Source: an uncultured Legionellaceae bacterium (GTDB lineage: Bacteria > Pseudomonadota > Gammaproteobacteria > Legionellales > Legionellaceae). Taken from it: DNA of 10,479 nt. Each line of letters starts with the position of its first letter. Within the stretch, counting starts at the first letter, position 1. This document shows, piece after piece, positions 1 to 7,171 of this stretch. The translations under genes were made by a program, and so were the position numbers. The stretch spans positions 1 to 10,479 of the forward strand of contig CAISSD010000274.1 of assembly GCA_903887975.1 (NCBI GenBank), read 5' to 3'. Under the pieces are notes generated by a model that made no database searches, was not told where the DNA came from, and worked only from the letters and a program-made list of their open reading frames with translations.

Positions 1-1248
1 CAATGCCGCGGTCAACGTTGCTGAGGTAAAAATTGTCGCACACGTATTGGTCGACCACCGCTTCATCATCTCGGTGGAGACATCAAGCGGTGTTGTATGA
101 AAAACCACACTGTGTTTGAATCGCTCCACCCAGCGAATGAATGCGGGATTTAATTCACCATAAGCTTGAACCGTGATTTTAAGCACTTTTAAACGCTCTT
201 GGCAACGCAATAAGCCTGGATAAGCCGTTAACTCGATGGTTGCCATGCACGATAATACAGCGTCCCAACACTCAATCAATGCCAAACAAAAATTCTTAAA
301 ATGAGCATCTTTTTCCAGCAATGCGGCATTAAATCGTGTCTCATCAGGAATGAAACGCCAAAGATCATCAAGTACAATGTCAAGCTGATGATCCCACTGC
401 TTTAAAGGCTGTTGCGCGAGATCCAACATCGGCCATTCGCGCAGCACATCATTCATGAGATCTCGACATTGCCGGGTACTCCAATGGGTGCTTTGAAAAT
501 AGGTGGCAATTTCAGGCAATTGATGGGCTTCATCCAATACCACCACCTCAACACTTGGGAGTAAATCACCCAAGCCATCATCTTTTAATTGGGAATCTGC
601 AAAATACAAATGATGGTTGGTGACCACCAAATCAGCCTCTAGAGCACGCCGACGCGCTTTGACCAAAAAGCACGTCTGATAAACATCACATTCAGTGCCC
701 AAACAATTGTCCGCGGTGGAGGTCACATAGGGCCAAACCGCCGCATCTTCTGCAATTTCAGGCAATTCACCGCGCTCACCATCCACCATGCGTGATAATT
801 GTTTTTGGACCAACAATACCTCTTGAGCAATCGATGCGTGGGTAAAATGACCTTCCTCCGCATGCAATCGAGTGCGGTAGCGACAAATATAATTGGCACG
901 ACCTTTTAAATTTTGCACTCGTTTGGACAAACCCAACGCGCCAAGAAGTAGGGGTAGATCTTTGTAAAAGAGTTGATCTTGCAAGGTTTTGGTGGCCGTG
1001 GCAATCAAGGTTTTCTTGTTGCTCAAAAGACAAGGCACCAAATACGCAAAAGTCTTGCCTGTGCCCGTACCGGCTTCGGCGACCAAAAGTTCGTTGTGTT
1101 CAATGGCTGTTGCAATATGCATGGTTAATGTTTGTTGCGCTTCACGCGCAACAAACCCTGGCACAACATGACGCAAACGACCACCTTCGCCCAAAGCTTT
1201 TTGGCAATCGACAACAAAGTCTTCGGTGGGCGGGCTTACTTGGTCCAC
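1..1248 (-). CDS. yoaA: YoaA/DinG-family Fe-S ATP-dependent DNA helicase (C-terminal part missing at window edge)
   Basis: Superfamily 2 helicase of the XPD-like Fe-S group. Such enzymes unwind DNA 5' to 3' and act in repair; E. coli YoaA works with the polymerase III chi subunit. The 416 residues visible show a Walker A motif AGTGTGKT at 59-66, a DEAH box at 239-242 and a SATL motif at 409-412. Four Fe-S cluster cysteines are present: C122, in a GRANYIC context, and C182, C187 and C193. The N-terminal PGF-x-REAQQ segment and the NHHL stretch before the DEAH box resemble E. coli YoaA (about 636 residues) more than DinG, so roughly a third lies beyond position 1. I chose the GTG at 1246-1248 because no ATG lies upstream of Walker A in a sensible place. 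It overlaps the last 13 bases of fdxA, which suggests translational coupling. A TTG start slightly downstream remains possible. Confidence 0.9.
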   Translation of the reverse strand, partial: MDQVSPPTEDFVVDCQKALGEGGRLRHVVPGFVAREAQQTLTMHIATAIEHNELLVAEAGTGTGKTFAYLVPCLLSNKKTLIATATKTLQDQLFYKDLPLLLGALGLSKRVQNLKGRANYICRYRTRLHAEEGHFTHASIAQEVLLVQKQLSRMVDGERGELPEIAEDAAVWPYVTSTADNCLGTECDVYQTCFLVKARRRALEADLVVTNHHLYFADSQLKDDGLGDLLPSVEVVVLDEAHQLPEIATYFQSTHWSTRQCRDLMNDVLREWPMLDLAQQPLKQWDHQLDIVLDDLWRFIPDETRFNAALLEKDAHFKNFCLALIECWDAVLSCMATIELTAYPGLLRCQERLKVLKITVQAYGELNPAFIRWVERFKHSVVFHTTPLDVSTEMMKRWSTNTCATIFTSATLTAAL

Positions 1249-1571
1249 TCTTTTTCTAAATATTGAAGCTTGCCATCAACCCCTTCCCAAGCTTTGGCAT
1301 CTTCTGGAGGCTCTTTTTTAGCGGTAATATTGGGCCATACCTGAGACAACTCGGCATTAAGCGCTAAAAAAGGCATTTGCGCTGAGGTTAAATCGTCTTC
1401 AGAAACAATGGCATTAACGGGGCATTCTGGCTCACATAAAGCGCAATCAATGCATTCTTCTGGATGAATCACTAAAAAATTAGGTCCTTCATAAAAACAA
1501 TCAACTGGACAGACCTCAACACAGTCGGTTAATTTACATTTAATGCATTGCTCAGTCACCACAAATGTCAT
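1236..1571 (-). CDS. fdxA: 7Fe-8S ferredoxin, FdxA / Azotobacter FdI type
   Basis: Small cytoplasmic electron carrier of 111 residues that binds one [3Fe-4S] and one [4Fe-4S] cluster. The cysteines are C9, C12, C17, C21, C25, C40, C43, C46 and C50. Compared with Azotobacter vinelandii ferredoxin I, C9, C17 and C50 would hold the 3Fe cluster, and C21, C40, C43 and C46 the 4Fe cluster. The [15 protein letters not shown] stretch between the cluster motifs is a hallmark of the family, and the length is typical. The ATG overlaps the mdh stop as ATGA, and the 3' end overlaps the helicase start by 13 bases, so the three genes probably share a transcript. The redox partner cannot be read from the sequence. 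Family assignment is very secure; the link to the neighbouring Fe-S helicase is only positional. Confidence 0.96.
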   Translation of the reverse strand: MTFVVTEQCIKCKLTDCVEVCPVDCFYEGPNFLVIHPEECIDCALCEPECPVNAIVSEDDLTSAQMPFLALNAELSQVWPNITAKKEPPEDAKAWEGVDGKLQYLEKEWTK

Positions 1572-2587
1572 TTTAATAATCCCAATGATTTAACAGCCTC
1601 ACGCTCTTGGCGAAGTTCATTCAATGTGGCTTCGAATTTGGCTTTGGCATAGTCATTAAACTCAACACCTTCCACCACACGAACAACCCCTTCCTCAAGC
1701 CCCACACGTTGAACCAAATCGCGCTCATAACGACAAGGAAATGAAAAAACCAACCCTTCATCGACACCATATTCACCACGAGAACAAAGCGCCATAGAAA
1801 AAGACTCACCCATCACCGTATCGCTTGTCAAATGCTGCACACCACGAACAATGGCATTGGCAGCGGACGCTGCCGAAGAAGCACCTCGCGCTTTAATCAC
1901 CGCAGCACCTCGTTGTTGCACCAAAGGTACAAATTCATTTTTCAACCAGTCTTCATCCTGAATCACTTTGGCGGCTGAGTGTCCATCAATTTTGGCATGG
2001 TAAAAATCTGGAAATTGTGTGGCCGAATGATTACCCCAAATGGTCATTTGGCTCACTTCAGTCACATCCACATTGGCTTTTTGGGCCAATTGGGTCCTGG
2101 CTCTTAATTCATCCAACATGGTCATGGCATAAAATCGGTCTTCAGGAATATCTTGGGCATGGTTTTTGGCAATGTAACAATTGGTATTGCAGGGATTACC
2201 AACCACAAAAATTCGAATGCGTTCACTGGCGTATTGATTCAACGCTTGACCTTGCGTTGCAAAAACACCACCATTGATGGTTAGTAGTTCCGAGCGCTCC
2301 ATCCCTTGTTTTCGTGGTACTGATCCAACAAGAATCGCCCAATCCACGCCATCAAAACCTTGCTTTAAATCTGATGTACATAAAATACGTTTCAAGCGAG
2401 GAAATGCACAATCGTCCAACTCCATCGCAACACCGGCAAGTGCTGGCATCGCGGGTTCAATTTCCAATAAATTCAATTCCACATCCATATGTGGTCCAAA
2501 CATCTCGCCACTGGCAATTCGAAACAACAATGCATAACCAATGTGACCTGCAGCCCCAGTGACGGCAACGCGTATTCTAGCATTCAT
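1568..2587 (-). CDS. mdh: Malate dehydrogenase (NAD-dependent, type 2 MDH)
   Basis: Cytoplasmic TCA-cycle enzyme that interconverts malate and oxaloacetate with NAD. The 339 residues start with the Rossmann glycine motif GAAGHIGY (11-18), followed by an acidic residue, E42, in the position that usually contacts NAD ribose. The substrate-binding arginines are R92 and R98 in PRKQGMER. The VGNPCNTN segment (129-136), the D159/R162 pair in LDELRA and the catalytic H187 in WGNHS are all intact. Many MDHs have LDHNRA where this protein has LDELRA; I recall the same variant in Legionella MDH, which supports the taxonomic guess. The start at 2587 has a good ribosome site, GAAGGG, seven bases upstream. 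It is the first gene of the mdh-fdxA-yoaA string, transcribed divergently from hemW. Confidence 0.97.
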   Translation of the reverse strand: MNARIRVAVTGAAGHIGYALLFRIASGEMFGPHMDVELNLLEIEPAMPALAGVAMELDDCAFPRLKRILCTSDLKQGFDGVDWAILVGSVPRKQGMERSELLTINGGVFATQGQALNQYASERIRIFVVGNPCNTNCYIAKNHAQDIPEDRFYAMTMLDELRARTQLAQKANVDVTEVSQMTIWGNHSATQFPDFYHAKIDGHSAAKVIQDEDWLKNEFVPLVQQRGAAVIKARGASSAASAANAIVRGVQHLTSDTVMGESFSMALCSRGEYGVDEGLVFSFPCRYERDLVQRVGLEEGVVRVVEGVEFNDYAKAKFEATLNELRQEREAVKSLGLLK

Positions 2588-2603
2588 GGATTAACCCTTC
2601 ATT

Positions 2604-2638
2604 TTGTCATTAATTTGATATGGAGAATATGATACAAT
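2604..2638 (+). promoter_or_regulatory. Probable sigma-70 promoter of hemW
   Basis: Two overlapping readings fit. One is TTGTCA (2604-2609) and TATGAT (2628-2633) with an 18-base spacer. The other is an extended -10, TGATACAAT (2630-2638), with only a weak -35. Either would put the transcription start near 2640-2645, leaving a leader of about 30 bases before the hemW ATG. No strong Shine-Dalgarno is visible before that ATG. The 84-base gap is shared with the divergent mdh operon, whose own promoter I cannot place with confidence. Confidence 0.5.
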
Positions 2639-2671
2639 CGATGCCTTCAACAATCCAGTACGAAACCCAAC

Positions 2672-3805
2672 ATGTTGCCCCTTTCTCTTTATATTCATAC
2701 CCCATGGTGTGTTCAAAAATGTCCTTATTGCGATTTTAATTCGCATAAAAGCCCCAATACATTGCCAGAATCAAGCTATATCCAGGCATTAATTGCTGAT
2801 CTTGAAGAAGACGTACGCCATTTCCCAAATCATAGGCTTATCCAATCGATATTCATCGGTGGCGGAACACCGAGTTTACTTTCAGCAGAGGCTTATGAAA
2901 CCTTATTTACAGCATTAAAAAAACACTTAATTTTTGCACCCCATATAGAAATAACGCTAGAAGCCAATCCTGGCACAGTCGAGCAACAACGCTTCAAAGA
3001 CTATCTGGCAATCGGCATCAATCGTTTATCTCTAGGAATCCAAAGCTTTAACCCCATCCATCTTAAAAAACTCGGTCGCATTCACAACGATAAAGAAGCA
3101 CACAAAGCCATTGAATGTGCCAGAAATGCGGGATTTAATAACATCAATCTGGATTTAATGCATGGATTGCCCGAACAATCGGTGCAAGAAGGTTTAAACG
3201 ATTTACGCGCTGCACTTGCTCATGAACCTGAGCATCTATCGTGGTATCAACTGACTTTAGAACCCAATACTATATTTTACAAAAACCCGCCCAAACTGCC
3301 TTCGGAAGAAAAAGTCCATCAATTGGAGACTACAGGATTTGATTTACTCCAAAAACAAGGATTTGAACGCTATGAAATTTCAGCTTTTTGTCGCCATCAA
3401 AAGTATGCACAACATAATTTAAACTATTGGTTGTTTGGCGATTATTATGGCATTGGCGCTGGCGCTCATGGCAAGCTGTCTAAACTTGACGATCAAAGCA
3501 TCACAAGAACCAGAAAATACCGTCAACCTCATGATTATCTAAACATAGAAAAACCTTATTTGGCTGAACAAACAACACTCTCAACCAAAGATAGACGATT
3601 TGAATTCATGCTTAATACCACAAGGTTAACACAACCCATCACCTTGGATCTGTGGACTGAACGAACGGGATTAGAACCATCAGAGCTCACACCCTATCTT
3701 GAACAAGCCAAGGCACGTCAGTTGATTGAGGATGCGCCGAATGGTTGGATGGTAACTGAGCTTGGACGTCGATTCAGCAATGATTTACAGGCCATCTTTT
3801 TATAA
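2672..3805 (+). CDS. hemW: HemW, radical SAM family heme chaperone (HemN-like)
   Basis: HemW binds heme and is thought to deliver it to membrane respiratory enzymes. Older annotations call it oxygen-independent coproporphyrinogen III oxidase, but true HemN differs in its cysteine motif. The 377 residues (E. coli HemW is about 378) carry the radical SAM motif C13-x3-C17-x2-C20 followed by D21-F22, and a SAM-contacting GGGTPS at 63-68. The heme-binding HNxxYW motif reads HNLNYW at 248-253 and supports HemW over HemN. The C-terminal part has the expected HemW wing region. The ATG at 2672 is preceded by a plausible promoter but no clear Shine-Dalgarno; an ATG at 2641 is out of frame. In many proteobacteria hemW follows rdgB; here it stands alone. 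Its stop overlaps the stop of the convergent gene downstream. Confidence 0.96.
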   Translation: MLPLSLYIHTPWCVQKCPYCDFNSHKSPNTLPESSYIQALIADLEEDVRHFPNHRLIQSIFIGGGTPSLLSAEAYETLFTALKKHLIFAPHIEITLEANPGTVEQQRFKDYLAIGINRLSLGIQSFNPIHLKKLGRIHNDKEAHKAIECARNAGFNNINLDLMHGLPEQSVQEGLNDLRAALAHEPEHLSWYQLTLEPNTIFYKNPPKLPSEEKVHQLETTGFDLLQKQGFERYEISAFCRHQKYAQHNLNYWLFGDYYGIGAGAHGKLSKLDDQSITRTRKYRQPHDYLNIEKPYLAEQTTLSTKDRRFEFMLNTTRLTQPITLDLWTERTGLEPSELTPYLEQAKARQLIEDAPNGWMVTELGRRFSNDLQAIFL

Positions 3806-3824
3806 ACCAAAATCAAAAGATGGC
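3791..3824. repeat. Perfect 10-bp inverted repeat over the convergent 3' ends of hemW and the membrane-protein gene
   Basis: GCCATCTTTT (3791-3800) is an exact reverse complement of AAAAGATGGC (3815-3824), with a 14-base loop. The loop contains most of TTATAA (3800-3805), which is the stop codon of both genes read from opposite strands. The stem could act as a weak bidirectional terminator or RNA 3'-end stabiliser. It lacks the GC-rich stem plus U-tract of a canonical Rho-independent terminator, so the function is a guess. Confidence 0.55.
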
Positions 3825-4336
3825 GACGCCAAATCACTTAAGGTCTCGCCCAACCAGAAGCAACCTTCATCCACAGCATGCGCCACTTCATCGATAAACA
3901 CCCAAAAACCCTGCGTCAACACATCACCCAGCAAACCAATGGCATCAACAGCCAAAAAAGCACCCAACATGCAGCTACCCGTACCCAGCAACGCACAAAA
4001 AACCATGGGCATGGCTGCACATTGCAATAGAGCAGCACCAACAACCGCCGATGCCACGACCGCAATCAAACACAAAAGAGCAGTTAATAATTTCGCCAAA
4101 TCTTGAACATAGGGAAACGGCAATAAACCAACAAGACTAATAAGCGCGATGAGGGGAGTCAACACAGGACAACAAAAGGTCGCACCCAGTGCACAAACAC
4201 CACCTACACTTGCGCTCATCGACAGCATGGATGCACCCAAAGATGCTGCAAAGCCAACACCAAGGGAACCCAAACCAACCACCCCAACCCCAACATAAAG
4301 CGCAGCATTCACATCATAACGTTGGAAAAAACTCAT
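3800..4336 (-). CDS. Small multi-pass membrane protein, family not recognised
   Basis: I do not recognise this 178-residue protein. It is rich in Gly, Ala, Leu and Val, with hydrophobic segments at about 11-38, 46-76, 83-105 and 107-136, so three or four membrane spans are likely. A mildly acidic, amphipathic tail follows (about 140-178, ending SPSFDFGL). It has eight cysteines, including an adjacent pair at 55-56, all in or near hydrophobic segments. There is no cleavable signal peptide. The start at 4336 is set by a strong GGAGG seven bases upstream; an in-frame TTG at 4363 lies upstream of that site and is unlikely. A promoter sits just upstream, so it is probably transcribed alone, although it lies on the same strand as the toxin-antitoxin genes. 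The opposite strand also has an open frame, but that one lacks sensible features. The reading frame is confident; the function is unknown. Confidence 0.75.
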   Translation of the reverse strand: MSFFQRYDVNAALYVGVGVVGLGSLGVGFAASLGASMLSMSASVGGVCALGATFCCPVLTPLIALISLVGLLPFPYVQDLAKLLTALLCLIAVVASAVVGAALLQCAAMPMVFCALLGTGSCMLGAFLAVDAIGLLGDVLTQGFWVFIDEVAHAVDEGCFWLGETLSDLASPSFDFGL

Positions 4337-4343
4337 GGTGCAT

Positions 4344-4348
4344 CCTCC
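4344..4348 (-). promoter_or_regulatory. Shine-Dalgarno that fixes the start of the membrane protein
   Basis: GGAGG on the minus strand lies seven bases before the ATG at 4336. It is the strongest ribosome site in the left half of the window and selects that ATG over the in-frame TTG at 4363, which would place the site inside the coding region. Confidence 0.75.
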
Positions 4349-4363
4349 GTAAATTCGTGACAA

Positions 4364-4393
4364 ATTGTATCATAATTATACTTAACATATCAA
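4364..4393 (-). promoter_or_regulatory. Sigma-70 promoter of the membrane-protein gene
   Basis: On the minus strand, TTGATA (4393-4388) and TACAAT (4369-4364) are separated by 18 bases. The -10 is extended by an upstream TG, giving TGATACAAT. A perfect TATAAT (4380-4375) also lies inside the spacer. Transcription would start near 4357, about 20 bases before the ATG. The 11-base string TATGATACAAT is identical to the one at the hemW promoter. Confidence 0.6.
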
Positions 4394-4433
4394 TCTTAAA
4401 TACAATGTCACAATGATGCGAGAGAACATGGCG

Positions 4434-4763
4434 TTATACCATTCTTGTTAAGCGCTGCATGAGCAATAAACCTAAGCTTTTCCGTGCATCACAGATAAGA
4501 TGAATATAGATGAGTTGTTCGTTTATTTCATAAATAATACGATTTTTACCCGATACAACTTGTCGATGGTGCATGAGGTTTAGTGCTTCAAGTTCATCGG
4601 GCACATGGCCTAATTGAGGAAATGTTCGAATCGTTTCAATAGATTGTTTGATTTTTTGATAGCAATCTTCCCAGGATTTTTTTGAAAAATCTTTTAAAAG
4701 ATACTTTTTGATTGCTTTCAAATCATGCTCAGCCTCTTGTAAAAATAAAACCTTGTACACCAT
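4434..4763 (-). CDS. RelE/ParE-superfamily toxin of a type II toxin-antitoxin pair
   Basis: A protein of 109 residues with the RelE/ParE plasmid-stabilisation fold. The N-terminal strand VYKVLFL leads into two helices (about 8-47). Next comes the FPQLGHVPDELEAL segment (48-61), typical of the family, then strands ending in IYIHLICDARKSL (85-97) and a C-terminal RLTR. RelE-type members cut mRNA on the ribosome and ParE-type members poison gyrase; the sequence does not decide between them. The ATG at 4763 is preferred over upstream in-frame codons because it lies four bases after the antitoxin stop, has GAGG about nine bases upstream and starts exactly at the family's first strand. It is the second gene of the pair, in the usual antitoxin-first order, so it is probably translated from the same transcript. 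Confidence 0.88.
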   Translation of the reverse strand: MVYKVLFLQEAEHDLKAIKKYLLKDFSKKSWEDCYQKIKQSIETIRTFPQLGHVPDELEALNLMHHRQVVSGKNRIIYEINEQLIYIHLICDARKSLGLLLMQRLTRMV

Positions 4764-4767
4764 ACAA

Positions 4768-5031
4768 TTAGTCCTCATCCAAATCAGAAAATACTTGATC
4801 TGCATCTCTAAACTTTCCTGTCTTGATTTGTGCCTCGCCAAGAGCCAATAATTTTAACAAAGCAAATGTTTCTTGATATTGCTCATAAGAGTTGATGTCC
4901 ATCACCACCATTTTTGCTTCACCATTTTGAGTAATAATGATTGGTTCATGATCGCTTGAAATTTGCTTAACAATCTCAGCCGTGTGACTTTTGAGATAAG
5001 AAATGGGTTTGATTTGCGTTGAAAATTTCAT
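4768..5031 (-). CDS. Phd/YefM-family antitoxin
   Basis: An 87-residue antitoxin that would neutralise the adjacent RelE/ParE-like toxin and repress its own operon. The N-terminal 50 residues show the Phd/YefM pattern. IKPISYLKSHTAEIVKQI forms the DNA-binding helices, then EPIIITQNGEAKMVVMDINSYE forms the hairpin with its conserved TQNGEA, followed by a dimer helix. The charged C-terminal tail (about 60-87) is the expected toxin-binding, protease-sensitive region. The ATG at 5031 has AAGGA seven bases upstream. The gene precedes the toxin by four bases. An imperfect palindrome 22 bases upstream is the likely operator. Confidence 0.9.
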   Translation of the reverse strand: MKFSTQIKPISYLKSHTAEIVKQISSDHEPIIITQNGEAKMVVMDINSYEQYQETFALLKLLALGEAQIKTGKFRDADQVFSDLDED

Positions 5032-5053
5032 GTTGATTCCTTATATTGGATGC

Positions 5054-5082
5054 ATAACCAAATATAATCTTAATTTAGTTAT
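5054..5082. promoter_or_regulatory. Candidate operator of the toxin-antitoxin operon (imperfect palindrome)
   Basis: ATAACCAAAT (5054-5063) and ATTTAGTTAT (5073-5082) are inverted copies matching at nine of ten positions, with a nine-base spacer. The half-site centres are 19 bases apart, close to two helical turns, which suits a dimer-of-dimers antitoxin. It sits just upstream of the antitoxin gene. The rest of the 5032-5213 gap is AT-rich; I could not assign a convincing promoter to either flanking gene. Confidence 0.5.
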
Positions 5083-5213
5083 TAATCCATGTTTTTTTAC
5101 CCACGCCTTATTGATTAAATTTTGATGCGACCGTGGTATGACACGCAATAAAGTTGTATTATCAAATTTGTTTGGAGTACCATACGACAAACGCACTATT
5201 TTAATCAAACAAC

Positions 5214-5813
5214 ATGCCCTACCCCATACTCATTGGATTTTTAATCCTAACCGCTTATCTTTTCGGCTCTGTCTGCTCAGCCATCATCATTTGCAAACTA
5301 TTTGGCTTACCCGATCCCAGACAACATGGCTCGAACAATCCAGGGGCCACGAATGTCTTGCGCTTGGCGGGGAAAAAATATGCCTTATTGGTGTTGTTCT
5401 TGGACATGCTCAAAGGCTTCTTGCCCGTGTTGTTGGGACGACTTTTGGATGTTGACACGACACTTTTAAGTTTTATCGCACTTTTTTCCATTTTAGGACA
5501 TGTGTATCCTGTGTTTTTTCAATTTCAAGGCGGTAAAGGAGTTGCCACAACCCTCGGTGCCTTATTGGGGTTTAAGCTTTTTTTAGGACTTGGCGTTGTC
5601 TTCACTTGGCTTTTGGTGGCAGGCATCACTCGTTATTCATCACTATCATCGCTTATTGCCATCACACTTGCCCCCATTTACACCTGGTTCGTCACGGGTA
5701 ATCTTGGCGCAAGTTTGGGTATTGCGCTGATTAGCGTCATTATTATCATGCAACATCGAAAAAACATTGGCCGATTACTTCAAGGGAAAGAGCCGAAGAT
5801 TGGTGCTTCGTAA
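5214..5813 (+). CDS. plsY: Glycerol-3-phosphate acyltransferase PlsY
   Basis: An inner-membrane enzyme that transfers the acyl group of acyl-phosphate (made by PlsX) to glycerol-3-phosphate, giving lysophosphatidic acid, the first step of phospholipid synthesis. The 199 residues match the family length. The three conserved loops are all present: GSNNPGATNVLR (39-50), GHVYPVFFQFQGGKG (95-109) and HRKNIGRLLQG (181-191). LDMLKG (63-68) is also a family signature. Several hydrophobic segments lie between the loops, consistent with a multi-pass protein. The ATG at 5214 is the first possible start after an in-frame stop at 5202, but it has no clear Shine-Dalgarno. The gene stands alone on its strand and converges with the ATPase gene, whose stop is five bases away. 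Confidence 0.96.
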   Translation: MPYPILIGFLILTAYLFGSVCSAIIICKLFGLPDPRQHGSNNPGATNVLRLAGKKYALLVLFLDMLKGFLPVLLGRLLDVDTTLLSFIALFSILGHVYPVFFQFQGGKGVATTLGALLGFKLFLGLGVVFTWLLVAGITRYSSLSSLIAITLAPIYTWFVTGNLGASLGIALISVIIIMQHRKNIGRLLQGKEPKIGAS

Positions 5814-5818
5814 AAATA

Positions 5819-7111
5819 TCAGTGCAACCAACTTTCTAAAGCATAAACAGGAATCTCAACCAATTTATCCTGCTTGGCAAATAGGCCTGTGGATATTTTT
5901 AGTCCAAATGTGGATTGCGGATGTGTTTCTAAAAAAAGATGCATGCTTTTCATCGCCCCAGTATGGGCCGACTTAACTTCAACAGGAACAATTTGACCTT
6001 CTTTTAAAATGATAAAATCAATTTCTGCATTACTGCTTTTTGCCTCTCGATGCCAATAAAATAATTTAGCTTGCTGATGGAAATCAGCGTGCGCCATGAT
6101 CTCTTGTGCAACAAACTGTTCCATCAACTCCCCCTGGTTCATCCATGGCAACGGATTTAATAACCATTGTCTCATATCCAAACCCAATAATCGCAGCGCA
6201 ATCCCAATATCAAAGAAAAAGACTTTAAATTTTTTTTCATTTTGCATCGCACCCAAAGGCATGGATTGGGCCGATGTATGATAACAAACACTGGCAATAC
6301 CTGACATTTCCAATAATTTTAAAGCATTTTTTATGGGTTCAATTCTCGAACCTTCATCAACATGGGTATAGATAAATTTTTTACCCAAAAACATCGGTAT
6401 TCTTTCAAATACTTTCGTTACTTTGGAAATTTCATGTTGTTTGGCATATTTATGAAAATCAATCTGATATGACTCAATGATTTCATCTTGAATTTGTTGA
6501 CACAATTTGGGATCGTGATGTGTACACCATGCATCAATGACCGCTGGCATCCCACCCATCCACATGTAGTGCTTCACATGTTCTAAAAGTTGCTTCGCAA
6601 TAACGAGATCATTTTCTTGCTTTAACAAAAACGTTCGTAAATCGTCACGACCCAATACCGTTAAATATTCAGCAAACGATAATGGATAAAGATGCATAAA
6701 TTGCACACGCCCAACCGCAATACCCCATTGATTTAAAGCAAAATCAAGTAGTGAGCCCGCAGCAATAATATGAATATCGGGTCTATCTTCTTTGAAATAC
6801 CGAAGCGATTGTAACGCGCCTTCACAAGCTTGAATTTCATCAAAAAACAACAATGTATGACCTGGTTCTATGCTGATTTGGGTGTACAAAGCAAGCTTTT
6901 CCAGTAAAACATCAATATTTAAATCTTCTGAAAAATAAGAGTGGATGCGTTTGTTTTTTTCAAAATTAATTTCTATAAAACAATCAAATTGTTTGCCAAA
7001 CTCACGAACCAACCATGACTTACCCACTTGACGACAACCACGAATAATCAATGGTTTGCGATAAGGCGAATCACGCCACAACATCAAGTCATTTAATCGA
7101 TCACGTTTCAA
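5819..7111 (-). CDS. AAA_14 / DUF4143 ATPase with a C-terminal PD-(D/E)XK-like domain
   Basis: A P-loop ATPase of 430 residues from a widespread, mostly uncharacterised prokaryotic family. Counting from the TTG at 7111, the Walker A is GCRQVGKS (25-32) and the Walker B is TLLFFDEIQ (86-94). IIAAGSLLDF (115-124) carries a sensor-like residue, and YPLSFAEYL is the usual family segment. The C-terminal DUF4143 part ends in a nuclease-like pattern, E363-I-D365 then VEVK with E378 and K380. No partner gene reveals a role. The start is uncertain. The frame stays open to a TTG at 7204, but that adds a 31-residue hydrophobic AT-rich stretch overlapping the promoter. The TTG at 7111 has AAAAAGG seven bases upstream and begins where homologues usually do. 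An ATG at residue 10 is possible. It sits directly after ruvA. Confidence 0.88.
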   Translation of the reverse strand: MKRDRLNDLMLWRDSPYRKPLIIRGCRQVGKSWLVREFGKQFDCFIEINFEKNKRIHSYFSEDLNIDVLLEKLALYTQISIEPGHTLLFFDEIQACEGALQSLRYFKEDRPDIHIIAAGSLLDFALNQWGIAVGRVQFMHLYPLSFAEYLTVLGRDDLRTFLLKQENDLVIAKQLLEHVKHYMWMGGMPAVIDAWCTHHDPKLCQQIQDEIIESYQIDFHKYAKQHEISKVTKVFERIPMFLGKKFIYTHVDEGSRIEPIKNALKLLEMSGIASVCYHTSAQSMPLGAMQNEKKFKVFFFDIGIALRLLGLDMRQWLLNPLPWMNQGELMEQFVAQEIMAHADFHQQAKLFYWHREAKSSNAEIDFIILKEGQIVPVEVKSAHTGAMKSMHLFLETHPQSTFGLKISTGLFAKQDKLVEIPVYALESWLH

Positions 7112-7118
7112 GAAAAAA

Positions 7119-7125
7119 CCTTTTT
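7119..7125 (-). promoter_or_regulatory. Ribosome site supporting the TTG start of the ATPase
   Basis: AAAAAGG on the minus strand lies seven bases before the TTG at 7111. It sits downstream of the predicted promoter, so together they argue against the longer 461-residue reading that begins at 7204. Confidence 0.5.
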
Positions 7126-7142
7126 CGACGATGAATGACTTC

Positions 7143-7171
7143 AATATAGCTTTTATAATGTAAAAATACAA
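7143..7171 (-). promoter_or_regulatory. Predicted promoter of the AAA_14/DUF4143 gene
   Basis: On the minus strand, TTGTAT (7171-7166) and TATATT (7148-7143) have an ideal 17-base spacer. Transcription would begin near 7136, leaving a leader of about 25 bases before the TTG start. The -35 matches consensus only in its first three bases, so an activator or the overlapping repeats may matter. Confidence 0.45.

Noticed and set aside
2017..2562. Plus-strand open frames antisense to mdh
   Set aside because: They are shadow frames of an unmistakable malate dehydrogenase and contain no domain features of their own.
3762..4106. Plus-strand open frame of 114 codons overlapping the end of hemW
   Set aside because: It runs antisense to the membrane-protein gene, has a low-complexity Ser/Thr/Lys/Pro composition, no ribosome site and no recognisable motif. 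The minus-strand gene has a promoter and a strong GGAGG.
4336..4337. C-terminal acidic tail of the membrane protein (encoded at about 3803-3919) as a Dot/Icm secretion signal
   Set aside because: There is no clear E-block of clustered glutamates, the protein is mostly membrane-spanning, and the host lineage is only inferred.
4764..4841. Extended N terminus of the toxin overlapping the antitoxin gene
   Set aside because: The extra residues are the antitoxin's C-terminal codons read in another frame. The ATG at 4763 has a ribosome site and matches the start of the family fold.
5032..5213. Possible tRNA or small RNA in the longest gap
   Set aside because: No cloverleaf, CCA end or terminator is visible; only AT-rich sequence and the operator-like palindrome.
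5794..5810. Hairpin CGAAG/CTTCG at the end of plsY as a terminator
   Set aside because: The stem is only five pairs, and no U-tract follows it on either strand.
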